The position numbers were made by a program, and so were the translations under genes. A stretch of DNA of 64,000 nucleotides from Caenorhabditis elegans. Lineage: Eukaryota > Nematoda > Chromadorea > Rhabditida > Rhabditidae. The notes under the pieces were generated by a model. The model searched no databases and was not told the DNA's origin. It saw only the letters and a list, made by a program, of their open reading frames with translations. Location of the stretch: assembly GCF_000002985.6 (NCBI RefSeq), contig NC_003280.10:6196501-6260500 (forward strand), given 5' to 3'. Shown here piece by piece: positions 1-11,688 of this stretch (position 1 is the stretch's first letter; every line of letters starts with the position of its first letter).

Positions 1-79
1 TTTGAAAAATTTGAAAAAGGCTTTATATTAATGTTCTATCAGCATCTTTGCATTTTTTTTAAATGAATTAAAAACTTAC

Positions 80-435
80 GCTGATTCCATTGAAGTTGTC
101 CACTGCCAAAATCGTACTTCTTTGATCTTTGTAACACAAAAAAGCAAATCCTTTCGACTTTCCTGTGTCCTTATCTCGAATTAAATTGATATTCATAACT
201 TCGCCATATCTGAAAAGAACTTTATAAATTGAGAAACAATTTTTTGCAAAACTCACTGAGAGAAAACGGCAATAACATCCCCTTCTGAAAGTGCGTATGA
301 CAAACCACCAATGTAAATCCAGGCAGAATCTTTGTAAGTTTGATGCCACGATTTTTTGAGATCTCCAGCGTAACCCAAACTGAGCTCCCGCTCGTTCATA
401 CGGTTCTGATTTTTGATATTCGTAATCGGATTCAT
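80..435 (-). CDS. RBMX2-like RRM protein, 5' part only
   Basis: Two coding exons are visible on the minus strand, 435-257 and 209-80, joined in frame by a 47-nt intron; the 79-75 donor shows the gene continues past the left edge. The product has a short N-terminus and then a canonical RNA recognition motif. RNP2 reads WIYIGGL and RNP1 reads KGFAFLCY. The leader [20 protein letters not shown] and the Trp-His segment before the RRM resemble RBMX2/Ist3, a U2-associated RES-complex splicing factor; that assignment rests on family knowledge. Only about 103 residues lie in the window, so the C-terminus cannot be judged. The start is the first ATG before the conserved leader. It is divergent from the LEPROT gene, sharing a 299-bp intergenic promoter region. 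I recall the locus as C30B5.4 (unverified). Confidence 0.85.
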
Positions 436-734
436 GTTTTACTGCAAAATGTTAATTAATCAGTGAAATATAACTGAAAACAAGATCGCAACACGGAATA
501 ATGGAAATTAAAGAGAAAACTAGATTTCGTAAATTGAAAAGGGGTACGGTCGAAAGTCTGCAAACACAGCGACGTCAGAATGCACACATCTCGCGCTTTC
601 CCCATTTCTGTCTTCAGTTGCTTGCATCGATTTTTCTCTTTGTTTTTGTGTAATAATTATCTTTTCGGTCATATAACTTGTTTCAGGGAACCTGGATTTA
701 TTCATCAAATAAGTTTTCAAGACACGAGTTCATA
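436..734. promoter_or_regulatory. Divergent intergenic region between RBMX2-like and LEPROT-like genes
   Basis: This 299-bp gap separates two start codons pointing apart, so it should hold both core promoters. A TTTCAG at 682-687 lies 48 bp upstream of the plus-strand ATG at 735 and is a plausible trans-splice acceptor. It also has CGACGTCAG at 570-578. No other gene-like structure is visible. The promoter role is inferred from geometry. Confidence 0.5.
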
Positions 735-1643
735 ATGGGAGGAGTACGAGGTATTTATGTTTTTAACGTGAAATTAAAGTTTTATATTTTCTTAAATCCA
801 CGCTTATTTGAATTGAACATTCTTCTGATAATTTTTATTCCCTGAAAGATTCATAATGTGCTGTCATATTCATATACAGTGTTTCGATTGCTGCTCTATG
901 AAAAATACAATTTTAGCTGTTGCTGCACTGGCGTTCGCCGGAGTTGTTGGCCTCACTTTCCTCGTTCTTGGATGTGCCCTGCCTAGGTACGGGTTAGTTT
1001 TAAACGTCTTGAAAATGCTAATATTCATTTTTTAGAACATGGACCCCAATGTTTGTTATCACATTCTACGTTCTTTCGCCGGTACCACTTCTCATCGCCA
1101 GACGCTTCCAAGAAGATATGACTGGAACAAATGCATGCATTGAATTAGCTCTCTTCATCACCACTGGAATTGTCATCTCCGCCTTTGCTCTTCCGATAGT
1201 GCTGGCACATGCAGGAACGGTAAGTATAATTTAAGATCAAATTTTGGGTAAATGTGGAATGATGTGAATAAGTTTATGTAACGCATGAATAAATGTCCAA
1301 TTCAGATAGCAAACAGTGCATGCTTCCTCGTCAATACAGGATCTGTGATTATGTTCGGTACAATTATTGCATATTTCTACTTGCATCGTGATGACGACAG
1401 TGGAAGCTGGAGCCAGTCTCTGTTCTAAATCATTCACTTCACTATTAATTTCTTGTCAAGTAATTGTGGTTCGTCTATTTATTTCAATTATCGCTAAACC
1501 TTGTACAACATGTTAATTTTTTTCAGATAGCGATGTCCGCGTGCTTCCTAATCTTCATCGCCAATTCAATCAACTTTAGCGTCATCATTTTTTACTTCCG
1601 CATTTTCAACGGCGAGGATATGAATGGGATGTCATTGTGGTAA
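735..1643 (+). CDS. LEPROT/VPS55 family four-TM protein with two alternative last exons
   Basis: Exons are 735-750, 917-986 and 1036-1219, then either 1306-1428 (form a, 130 aa) or 1527-1643 (form b, 128 aa). Both totals are in frame. The core ([17 protein letters not shown], then [17 protein letters not shown]) matches leptin-receptor-overlapping-transcript/VPS55 proteins, about 131 aa with four membrane spans, which act in endosome-to-vacuole or Golgi trafficking. The two last exons are clearly paralogous: both start ATAGC and encode IA(N/M)SACFL followed by a membrane span, and each carries its own stop codon. An AATAAA at 1785-1790 follows exon b; I saw no canonical signal after exon a. 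I recall the locus as C30B5.2 (unverified). Confidence 0.9.
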
Positions 1644-2289
1644 CAATCGTCTGGTCATCATCTCCTAACTTATTCTTTTTCGATTTTCCCTATATTCTAC
1701 TTCGTTACTCTCACTTTCCTCGGTGGATTCTCAAACATTGTATAAATATAAAGAATTGTTCTGTAAATTTGGCAAATAAAAGTTACCAAAATAAAAACTG
1801 TATTAGACTTCCAACTGTAATTAATTTCTGGAAACTACAATATTAAACTCAGAGCGTTTGCTCATTTCATGTAATTACAACTCATGAAATTCAAAAGTTA
1901 TGAACGTTATAGTTTAATTAACTTGCGTTCGATTTTGATACAGCCTTCCTCAATGTCTAACATGTATTTGGGCAGGAGAACTATTGAATATTTCACGGTA
2001 TTTTCATTTCATTCACTTATTCGTCAGAACTGATATCGTGCTTTTATAAGCTTTCAATTAAAAACTCAAAAAAAATAAACTTTAATTGATACGGTATACC
2101 GTAACATTGGCAAATTTAAAGGAACATTCACCAAATTTCTGTTAAGGTCTCGTTGGGTGATTCCAAACAGCATTGTGCGCGCGCTACTTTTAAAAATTTT
2201 TCATTTGTCATCAACAAATTTGCTTGATCAATCTTGTGCTATCCCATTTTTTCTATTTTGTTTAAGTTAAATTTCATGAATTGAAAACT
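1644..2289. other. Intergenic region, no gene seen
   Basis: It contains the 3' UTR and AATAAA (1785-1790) of the LEPROT-like gene and then AT-rich DNA. A 12-nt perfect palindrome ACGGTATACCGT sits at 2091-2102 and a GCGCGCGC run at about 2178-2184. No ORF with exon-like borders was found. Confidence 0.6.
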
Positions 2290-4907
2290 ATGAACAAGGA
2301 CAATTCTCCCTCCGAAAGTCTCGTTAACTCGAGTGCTTCGGAAGATAAAACCGTGAAGACTTCAATGAGCGCCAATAATCCTTCAATAAATGGTATCTTT
2401 AGTTTTATTTAAAATTTATGGATAAATTTTATTTACTTTCAGATAGCTCACTCCCAGAAAGATTGCCTGCCATGTGTGGATGTGATTCTCAAAATCGGGA
2501 AGAATCTGCAAACTCCGGAGTTCAACTATCGGTTTGTGATTGAATGAAGAGAAAAATGCATAATTTTTGTTTTTAGGATCATGCGAACGAGTCCCTATCG
2601 AAACAAGCTGATGACGTTATATATGAGGGCGGGCTGGAAGATAAAGATTCAGTATTCCGTGCAATTATTGAAGACGATGATGCTTGCGAAGTATTAGATG
2701 ATGGAATCGATAATTGCGAAGTGGAAGTGCGAGGAATTAAATATAGAGTGCGATCTAGAGCTCATAACTTTTTTTGCAAATTTTATTTTTAGATTCCAGT
2801 AGCTATCGAGTGTCACCTCTGCAATGAAATGATGAACTTGTGTTTGAGGAGAACTCGTTATCGTGGACAAGCACGCGAATACCCAGCATACCGCTGCAAC
2901 CGCAAAGGATGCCAAACATTTCGATCCATTAGAAAAGTATTCGGGAATTGTATGTCAGATGTCGATAATTCTGGCGATGCTACAACTCGTACTATGATTT
3001 ATCATCCACCACATAAAGTTCGAAAAACTTCACCTGGAGAGTTTTCTGATGATGGTAACGAATAACACTTGAGAACATAATTACATTATTTTCATATTTC
3101 AGATAGCAAAGAGTTTGTTGTTCAACGCGTCTATATACCAAAAATTGATAATCGGAATAAGGATCAGTCGGTCAAGTCTTTATCGGTCACCGACCGAATG
3201 AGAAAGGCGAACCAGGATCGTGCGATTGTCTTCTCAGAGTTTGCAGATCAACTTCGTCGAGATATTGTTGCTAATAAACGTGTGAGAATCAAAAAACATG
3301 TAGAAGAGGATCAACAAGGAACATTATTTTACATCAGCAAGGAGCTCAATCCACAAGAAGTTATTGAACTTCAAGATGTCATTATTAAAACACTCATATC
3401 TATGAGAAAAATTCCGCCTCCTATGACGATGGACGACTTGCCGCTTTTCGCCAATTGCCCGTACTCCAAGAAAGCAGTTGATGCTGGGTTAGCAAAATCA
3501 CAAAATGATTTTTGGATAGCCTTTGCCAATTCGGCACAACCTCCACTTCCTGCTGGATTTATTAAACGGAGTGACGACACACTTATCTACAGAGATCCCA
3601 GACCATATGTGTAAGTTGCCTAACGTTCAATACAATGATAAATTGCATATGTTACAATTTATATACTTTCTTCCAGAGTACCAGAGATCCTGAAACAAAA
3701 TTCACCACGCAAACAAGCTAATGCTGTAGCTAGTTATCACGAAAGAAAAATAGAGCAAGATGCAATTAGGATGAAAAGACGACAGGTCGAAAAGAAATGC
3801 AGATCATTTGCTTCTCTGAAAAGGTTTCAAAAAAAATATCCTACTAATTTCAAATTAAATTTTTTACAGAGAATTTGATATGTCTGAAACTGAAGAGCGT
3901 CCGAGACCGAAATTGCCGAAGACAATATATCAAAATACGAGGACCCACTCTGATTCTCTCACTGAGAGGTCTCGCCATTTTACTTATGACGAATTGAAAC
4001 ACAGCATGGAAGCGAATGCTGAGGGCCCATCGACGTGTAGAATTGGTATTAGCAGATCTGAAAGAAATAGTGAGTCATTGCAATGGATTGGTTTGAAGAC
4101 ATACGAAGATAGTACAGATGGATTCGCAAAGTGAGATCTTGTATGCAAGTTCTTAAAAACATTATTAAATGTTTCAGGTCCGTCAATTCTGAAGGTGAAC
4201 GTCAGCAAGGAATAAATGGTCAAATTGACGATGAAGTCTTTGAGGATGAATCAAGATTCAAACCAGTAGCGTCAATGCAAGATGTGATGAGGACATTGTC
4301 TACTCCAAGCACACTTCGACCACCTGTGTCTCCGCTTATGAAATCATTCAGTTCGATGGACAGCTCAAACTTCAAGAATCCAATCAACGCTCATCCACCA
4401 ATGTTCTTCTCGGATCCGCATTTCCTAATCAACAACAATCAGTTCAACAGTCCAACACCATTCTATGCTCTGAATAGTTATTTCCCTTCATTCCCAATGG
4501 ATTCTAGCCAAGTCTATCAGAATGCTACTGACGAGCATTTCACCCCTAGCGGAGCATCCGAAGTGGTCTGCACTGAGCAAACGCCAGGCCATCATTTCAC
4601 CTACATACATCCAGACTCTGGGGTTCGTCTCACCGATCCGTCAGCCTTCTTGACATCATTTGTCCCATCTCCTATCACGAAAGTTCCTCCAATCAATTTT
4701 AATGACGAAACGTCGAGGTCTCGTTCTGCCTCTGCGGTAACTTGTAATAATTATTATTTACAGTTCAAAATTCATTAAACATTCCAGCCATCAACTTCTG
4801 TTTACAACACTGGCGAGTTCGAAAGATCACACAAGAAGTATGAGAATGAGGAAGATGAGAAGCTGATGGACAATCAAAACTTCAGTGACGAACAGCCGAA
4901 AGAATAA
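2290..4907 (+). CDS. 739-aa protein with transposon-type zinc ribbon, otherwise disordered
   Basis: Nine exons splice in one frame: 2290-2392, 2443-2531, 2577-2747, 2793-3054, 3103-3610, 3677-3823, 3870-4130, 4178-4736, 4788-4907 (2220 nt). Exon 4 encodes a Cys4 cluster, C128-x2-C131 and C156-x4-C161, followed by QTFRSIRKVFG. This layout resembles the zinc ribbon of Merlin/IS1595-type transposases (Cx2C, basic linker, Cx4C, then S-I-R-K), an inferred resemblance. Exon 5 encodes a basic, mostly helical segment. The C-terminal 300 residues are rich in Ser, Pro, Asn and Phe and look disordered. No catalytic domain is visible. A second acceptor at 4763 would end the protein after four residues, so 4788 was preferred. 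I vaguely recall locus C30B5.1 and a link to zyg-1 suppressors (szy-4), but this needs checking. Confidence 0.8.
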
Positions 4908-5114
4908 TGTTTGTTTTCTCATCCAATCTATTTGCATTGTTTTATTCCCACATTTATCGTTTTATTGCACTTGTTTTAACCAATTATACTGTATGTCATG
5001 TTATTATTTGTACTGCACTTTCCTAGTTTTCATGTTGTCATTTTTATGCATGTTATTCGCACAATTATGTGATTGTTTTCATTTGTTTATTATCAATTCA
5101 AATCGAATACAGTT

Positions 5115-6484
5115 TCATGCTTCTTCTCGTTCTCTTCTCAAATCTGCTTGCAATTTTATATCTGCCAAGTTGTTGCTTTCATAGAATCCTTCCAACGCCT
5201 TCTGCTTCTTTTGATGGAGTTTTTGGGAATGTTTCTTGAGGAAGTAGCACGAAAGTATCCAGGCGATGACTACACAAAAGACGAGGCATAAGGCTATGAA
5301 AACTTTCTGACGAAGTTCTAAATATTGAGGAGGCTGCTCACGAGACTTTTTCTGAAAAAAACAATATTTTTAGAAGATATTTTAGCAACTCACAAATGTA
5401 TAATACTTCATGTTTCCAAACTGATACTCCGTGAAAAGTTTCTCGATTGGATCTAAGAGTGCCGGATTATAGTTTTGTTTCAGTATTGCATATCCATTTT
5501 CTAAAAATTGATCTACGATTTTTTAACCGATTTAGATTTTTGTGCAAAAGGTACGTTACCTGGTCTTGACACGAAACTTTTGTTAAATGCCAAAAGGCGT
5601 GCGCCTTTGAAGAGTAGTACTGTAATTTCGAAATCTCGTTTCTGTTAAATTTTTAACGATTTTTCATTGTTTTTTTTGATAAATAACTCTTTTGAACGAA
5701 AAACTATGGACGATTGATGAAATTTCCGTAGGAATGGAAGTTTGAAATTACAGTACTCTTTAGAGACGCACGCCCGAATGAACTCTACAAAAAAAATCGT
5801 GTCGAGACCGGGTATCGTATTTTGGGTGCAATTTTTGCGTCTGATAAACATAACTGGGATCGTGGCAAGACCCATTCAGAAAAGTAACGTGTGCCTTTGA
5901 TAAGGCGCTTCAAACTTTCTCGGAATTACAATATTCAGGCAAACCGTACCTGTCAATCTCATTTTTTCATTGTCCGTTGCCACTTTTGTCTCATCGCAAT
6001 AATTGAAGCAAGTGACGGGAGTGTACTTGAAACTTTCTGTACCATTAGTTCCAACCTTGTCTATGAAGCACCATGGACCATGGATACCGGAAGGAATGCC
6101 AGTTTCAATTGCAGATGGCGTGGAAACAGAGTACATTGGGTTAACAACTGATAATTTAATATTTCTGCATTTTGAATGATGGAAGCTCTCCGAAGCTTGT
6201 TTTTTCATTTTCTGAGAATCACTCGCAGTGGGGAGCCATGATTCTGTGACCTCAATCCATGGAACACATGGTTCTCCATTGACTGATTTGTCGTTATTTC
6301 CGAGATATTTATAATCAGACATTGCTTTTTTGATAATACATTCAGCACCTGAAAGTTCAATTTTGAGATATGACAAATAGAAAATGTACTTACGAATTCG
6401 GTCTTTCATGTCGAAATACTTCCCGTCATATAACATTCCAGACGTTATTCTGATTAAAATCAAGATATTGACAAGAATTTTCAT
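5115..6484 (-). CDS. Type I membrane protein with a divergent kringle ectodomain
   Basis: Exons on the minus strand are 6484-6394, 6348-5950, 5500-5394 and 5351-5115 (834 nt, 277 aa). Residues 1-16 form a signal peptide (MKILVNILILIRITSG). Six cysteines at 34, 58, 91, 124, 144 and 148, with CVPW, CRN, GPWCF and a final CFNYC, follow the kringle pattern, although the loop between Cys58 and Cys124 is longer than in plasminogen kringles. Residues 216-237 form one membrane span, followed by a Lys/Gln/Glu-rich cytoplasmic tail of about 40 residues. Kringle plus one TM recalls PIK3IP1 and receptor-type kringle proteins; orthology is not claimed. AATAAA (complement of 5086-5091) follows the stop by about 25 nt. 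Intron 2 holds a palindromic repeat. Confidence 0.8.
5542..5830. repeat. Palindromic foldback repeat, copy 1
   Basis: The ends are inverted copies of each other: the left end carries CCTGGTCTTGACACGA and the right end TCGTGTCGAGACCGGG. Inner blocks also pair (GGCGTGCGCCTTTGAAGAG against CTCTTTAGAGACGCACGCC, and ACTGTAATTTC against GAAATTACAGT). It sits in intron 2 of the kringle gene. The same family recurs at 57264-57580. The structure suggests a non-autonomous foldback element or MITE; no coding sequence is present. Confidence 0.8.
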
Positions 6485-6791
6485 TTTTTGAGCGTTAAAT
6501 AAAGATAAATAAATTTTTATAGAAAAAGCATTACAACGCGGTTTCCCCTAAAATTTCCGTCATTTTGGAAATACACGTTCCAAATGTTACAGATGTGTTT
6601 TTTAATCATTACTCACTTTGTCGTCTATTTGTAAGATTTTCGTTTAATAAATGTAAAATTTCGTAACGAAACATGAATAAGAAATTCACAAGTTTATTGA
6701 ATCACAACCGTATGAAGAATTTAGCAAACATAAGAGTTAACAATACAGGCACATAGTTTCAAATTAATACATATTCTTTCATTTAAAAAAA
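6485..6791. other. Gap between GPCR gene and kringle gene
   Basis: This 307-bp gap separates two minus-strand genes. It contains an AATAAA for the upstream GPCR gene (complement of 6693-6698) and then AT-rich DNA that should include the kringle gene promoter. Spacing alone does not exclude an operon, but I saw no further support for one. Confidence 0.5.
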
Positions 6792-9700
6792 TTATGGGAA
6801 CTCTGTAACTGTACACACAACAGTTCCATTATCATCGATTATGCTTGTTTTACACGGTCTTCCATTCGATGTCAAGTCTTGTAGTGTATCAATTTTTGGA
6901 GTCGATCCTGGAAAGAAATGAAGATTTGTTTTAGTTATAGAAGGCTAGGCCGAAGATGATCCTTCTCTATTATAGCTTTTCAGGTAATGATATATTATAG
7001 CTGAATTTTAAGTTTGTTTGGCTAGACACATAAATTCTTCACTTTAGACATTGATACTTTATAGAAAAATAACATTTAGAAAATATGAATGAATTGCCAA
7101 ATAAAACTTCCGGATGTCCATAACATTTTGACCAAATTTAGTTACCACTCATTCCCCTGATTTGCATTCTAGAGCGTTCATATTTCAAAAATAACTTCTG
7201 ACATCAGAATTCCTACTAGACATTTGTATACCTAGCTTTGGATATCTAGTAAGAACTAAATTCTAGTAAAAAAGAGCATTCTCGTTTCAATTGAGATTGT
7301 TTCTTTTTCCCAAGACTCGACCAAAAATTGTAACTTACTATTAGTTAAAAAGTAGGGTTAAACTTTATCAAGACTTGGTTTGGGCCGTGTTACAATTTTG
7401 CAGAAGTTTGATTTAACTCTTGCCGATCTTTCAGCCAAGTTTTTTGTGGCGTTTTAAGCTTTGGTAAGTCATTGGCAAGTTGGAGCACACATAATCTAAA
7501 CATGGGCGCGACATAAACAAAGCCTTGCCCTAGTCTGTCCAACTTCTGAACCAAGTAAAGTTTTGCTATTCATATTGAACCGCGTTATTTTTTGATATCA
7601 AAAAATTCTCAAATGTTGGTTTCTTATAAAAATAATTTAAAAAACCATACCATTTCTGAGAGCATGAATTGGCGACACTTGCGTCTGTACACCATCTTCA
7701 TGATGAGCTAAGAAACGAGTTTCTTCGAGTCTTTCCAAATTCGCATGCTCAACAAGTGTCTGTGGAAGAGATATTTTGTGCCGAGTTCGATTCGTTGTAT
7801 TCATCGATATTCGAGACTTTGTTCGCTTCCAATGCCTCCAAATGACAAATTTATCTTGAACAGGAAGCCTCAGCGAGATTCCTCGGATTCCACATCCGTA
7901 TACCACAACTAGTTCTTTTCTGAAAATGAGAAAAAAGGTTAAGTGAAATCATGTATCAACTGTAAAATCTTTAAAAAACGTTTACTTTCTATAGATTTCA
8001 CGATTTTAAGAATTTTGCTGTGATACGGGAAAGTTGGCAACATTTGAGATTTTAGTTAAAATTAAATAAATAATAACTCAAAAGCCTAATTGGTTTTATG
8101 GTTATCATGGTTATTATGGTTATGGTTATTTGTGGTTATTAGGAATCTTAGAATTGCGTTGTTATAATTGCAGAAATAGAATTTAATTTTCACCGCTTAC
8201 CTGAAATCTTTTCCAAAAAGTAGATAAATTACAAAGTTGATTGAGGAATTGATGATTGCTAGGAAATTGATAGCTTCTCGAGAGAACGTGTAGAATATAT
8301 GATGTTCAACCATCAATGTCTCCTGTCCCATAATTCTTTCCAGAAGAGTCAACACAAATCCCCAAAAATTGCAACCGAGAAAGATGAAAACAATAATAAC
8401 GAGGACCAGTGTAGCTTCCCGTGATTTCTCTTTCAATTCGTTTCGACTCGAAATTCTGGAAGGAAATGGATTAATTTTGGAAAAGGATCAATTTTTCAAA
8501 TTGAATATTGAGTAGGACTTAAAACGGAAGAGAAGATCCCATTTCAATATTGCTCTTCCGTTTTGAGACCCTCTTTCACGTCACTCAAAAAATTAATGAC
8601 AAGAAACTGGAAAATGTTTAATTTTGTTAAATAAAACTCTGAAAAATTAAAGAAGCCAAGGAGCAAAAAGCGAAGCATTAGAAGCTGTAAAAGCAGCATA
8701 TCAGCAGTGAAGGAGAAGAAGTAAGAAGTGTTTTGGAGGCAGCATGCCCATTGAATACATAACAACATAAAAATAACTGGAAACATGCTTAGAGGCACCG
8801 GAAAGATTCAGGCGACGTAAGCGACGTGGCTACTGAAGAGGCACTTCCCCTCGAACAATCGTAAACGACAGTACGACGGGGAGCCAAGCCGCGAAGAGTA
8901 AAAGACGACAGAGGGACATGGCAAAGACAATCGGACGGACAGTACCCGGCGATGTTGCGCGGAAGATTTACACTTGCTGAAAGGGCGGCCACCACGCTTC
9001 TGCAAAATGTTGAAAACGGATAAAGAGAGAGAATCAGAGATCAGACCCCATGGTATGTGTGGGTGCAAGGAAAGGTTCTGATTTCGGAGATGTGCAATTC
9101 TGTTTTTAATGGAATCAATTTCATAATCATCATTGGGGGAAGTATGCATTCAAGAGGAAATGTTCAAAAAGTTCAACTGATATTTAACCCATGAAAAGCA
9201 TGTCAGAAAATGGAATGGGAGACATAGTTTGGGTGAGACTTATCTCAAAAGTACAATCATTCCAAATGCAAGATGTTTGAATAACCGGGTTTCGGGGGAA
9301 GGAGAATCAGCCGTACATAGAAGTACATTATACAATGAGAGAATGCATGAATTATATGAAATCATATTTTTTTAGGATTGTATTATAATATAAACTTTTC
9401 AAAAACCTTTCTTCAAATATTTAGAAAGCCAGAAAATTTGACTCACTTTTGATTATGAAAGTCGTATTTTTCCAGACTTTGTCGAATTGTGTAAGCAATG
9501 ATTGCATTGAAAAGAAGAAGAGTTAAGAAAGGGAAAAATACCATCACAAAATTTGTCACCCATAGAGAATATACCTGAAAATGAAAGCTTTCAATTTCAA
9601 AAACAGTTCATTTGCGACGCTTGCGCAACGAGGCTTCTGATCGACACATTGCAAATTGATCGTGTTGTAGAAATATCATAAAGTTTTTATACAAAATTTA

Positions 9701-11688
9701 GAGTAAATCAAAATTTCGAAAAAAATTTCAAATCTACATATTAGTTCAATTTTCCTACCTGCTGATAAATAGGATTGCTGGCCATGGCCGATGGAAGTAG
9801 AATGTATGATTGCCAATTGCTTCCATCCGGGCAACTTGGATTCACTGTGACCTGAAATATCAATCGGCTGAATTCCTGCAATTATGGAATTGTTTACTGA
9901 CCTGAAGTTCAAAGAACTTCGTGCAATTGAAAACGACTGCAAACGTTGTGACTCCAAGAATCGTCCATGCAGCGCCACCTATTCAATATTATTTTAAAAT
10001 AAATTAGGTCTGCATGTGAATCATACCTGGACCACACATGTTTTTACTGCTTTTTGGATGACAAACTGCCAAGTATCGTTCTATCGTGACTGCAACGGTG
10101 ATGTAGACACTTCCGGTTTGGGATATATGTGATAGAGCAAATGCAAACCTGAAATTGTTTTTCTTTAGATATTTGTTCTCAAACTAATTGAGTCAGAGTC
10201 TCATAAACATTAAGCACCGAAAGAGGTATGAATGTCAGATGTTAATCTTTAATAGAAAAAGGGTTTCAGATGAATGTAACGTCGTCAAACGACCAATAAA
10301 CATTCTTGCAAAAACTTTGGTGAGAACTCATATGATGTTGAAAAACATATGAACATTTATTATCTTGGGAACTTTGGGAACTTTTTTGGTTCAGTCGAGA
10401 AAACAAAAAAGTGTTCAATTTGTCTCCCCCATAATTAGTGCTAAGCAAGACTTTTTCATTTTCCAAAACTTCTTACAACTTGACCAAAAAACCAAACACA
10501 TTTGAATCCCTCTTTTCATACTTCTCCCAAAGTTCACCGACAGATGGTCACCGAAGGATAAAAGATGATTAAATAAGTGCACGTCCAGAATTTTGTCCCT
10601 AAATTTTCTCCGTTTTTTCCCACCTAGACCACTAAGTTTAGAGTCCACGAAAACACCAAAAACCTGACCTGAACTAAGCTTTTCCCAGGCCACCAATTTT
10701 CGGCCAATTCTCTTTTTTGCCCCCATTCAAATTGGATCATCTTTTTCTGTAATAACTACAAAACGAGTACTTGATAGAGATGTAAAATGACGCATCTTAT
10801 TTCTACTATCATCGTTGTTGATCATGTCCTTCTTTACCTACTTCTACATGTTTTACTTCCTCGTGCTCAAAAAGAAACCCTCTTATCCTATCCTCCATGT
10901 CAATCCACTTTTGACTCTTCTGCTTCCTTTTCACCGCTAAAAGTTCAAAAACCGTTGCAATTTCCTATTCTTCCTCGGTTTTTATCTTATTATATTGCTA
11001 TCGGTACAACCTCCTTTCTTGCAAGTTCTAACAAGTAAATCCTATTGTCTCTACAAGTCAAAAAAAATTCAAATGCCCACCAGGACCCATCAAAACACAA
11101 ACCTTAGATAAGTTAGCCATGCCACATAAAGGTCAAATGCAGCAGTGTATTCGATTATATATTCCATTGCATAAATGAAGAAAGCAGTGATAAGGAGACA
11201 TGAATCGAATACGGCAAGTGCTGTCAGAAACAGATTATTCGGATTCCTCATTGATGGTCTGAAACATGAACACAATTTTCGATGCTTCACTGAGCTCGTT
11301 TGCAACTATTCACGAGTATTCTTTTGTGCAAAATATCAAGCTTGAGTCTTAGAGTACTTATTTTAATTTTAATAGCAATTAGTTTTTATTGAAAATTGCC
11401 AATAATCTATTGATTGAATTTTTATTTTTATTTTTCCAAATCAAAAGTGGAACAATAAACTTTGGATATTAATTGAAAAGTTATGTAGTTTCTAGACTTA
11501 AACACTCACCGTGTCAAAATCAAAGCAGTCGTTGCATTTCCAAACAATCCAAACAGTCCTATCAATGTACCAACGACACTGATCAAGAAAAATTTGACTT
11601 CCAGAAAGTCATGTGGCTCCAGACCACACTCATCCGGTATTCCCGACACTGTCGGGGATAAATCAGTGATGTTCCCAATGACATCCAT
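6792..11688 (-). CDS. daf-37: Class A GPCR, FMRFamide/neuropeptide receptor type, probable daf-37
   Basis: Nine minus-strand exons: 11688-11510, 11258-11103, 10148-10027, 9978-9902, 9851-9759, 9574-9447, 8455-8201, 7919-7651, 6907-6792 (1395 nt, 464 aa). The N-terminus has an Asn-Ile-Thr glycosylation site. TM1 contains [12 protein letters not shown] and TM2 [12 protein letters not shown], typical of FMRFamide-receptor-like proteins. The end of TM3 reads [10 protein letters not shown] with ERY at 135-137. Extracellular loop 2 holds Cys in [12 protein letters not shown]7 reads NSSINFVIY (321-329), with Phe replacing Pro of NPxxY. The cytoplasmic tail is about 125 residues. Introns are long (up to about 1 kb). 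The name is from memory: DAF-37, an ascaroside receptor, is C30B5.5, and I believe this receptor rather than the one at 28.5 kb is that gene; treat the symbol as about 50% sure. The GPCR call itself is firm. Confidence 0.85.
8092..8141. repeat. Short GGTTAT-type tandem repeat
   Basis: Imperfect repeats of GGTTAT(T/C)ATGG fill about 50 bp in intron 7 of the GPCR gene. It is a simple-sequence tract with no further structure seen. Confidence 0.7.
8795..9060. other. GC-rich intronic island
   Basis: Within the 991-bp intron 6 of the GPCR gene this stretch is distinctly richer in G and C than its surroundings and has CpG-containing words such as GACGTAAGCGACG and GTACCCGGCGATG. Two overlapping minus-strand frames stay open here, but neither has exon-like borders or a recognisable domain. 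It may be an intronic enhancer or non-coding RNA; nothing in the sequence decides. Confidence 0.35.

Noticed and set aside
5891-6151. Plus-strand 86-codon frame
   Set aside because: It is antisense to the kringle-coding exon, which has signal peptide, cysteine pattern and splice sites.
6485-6791. Operon of the GPCR and kringle genes
   Set aside because: Spacing of 307 bp is permissive, but there is a poly(A) signal and no SL2-type acceptor evident; left as unsupported.
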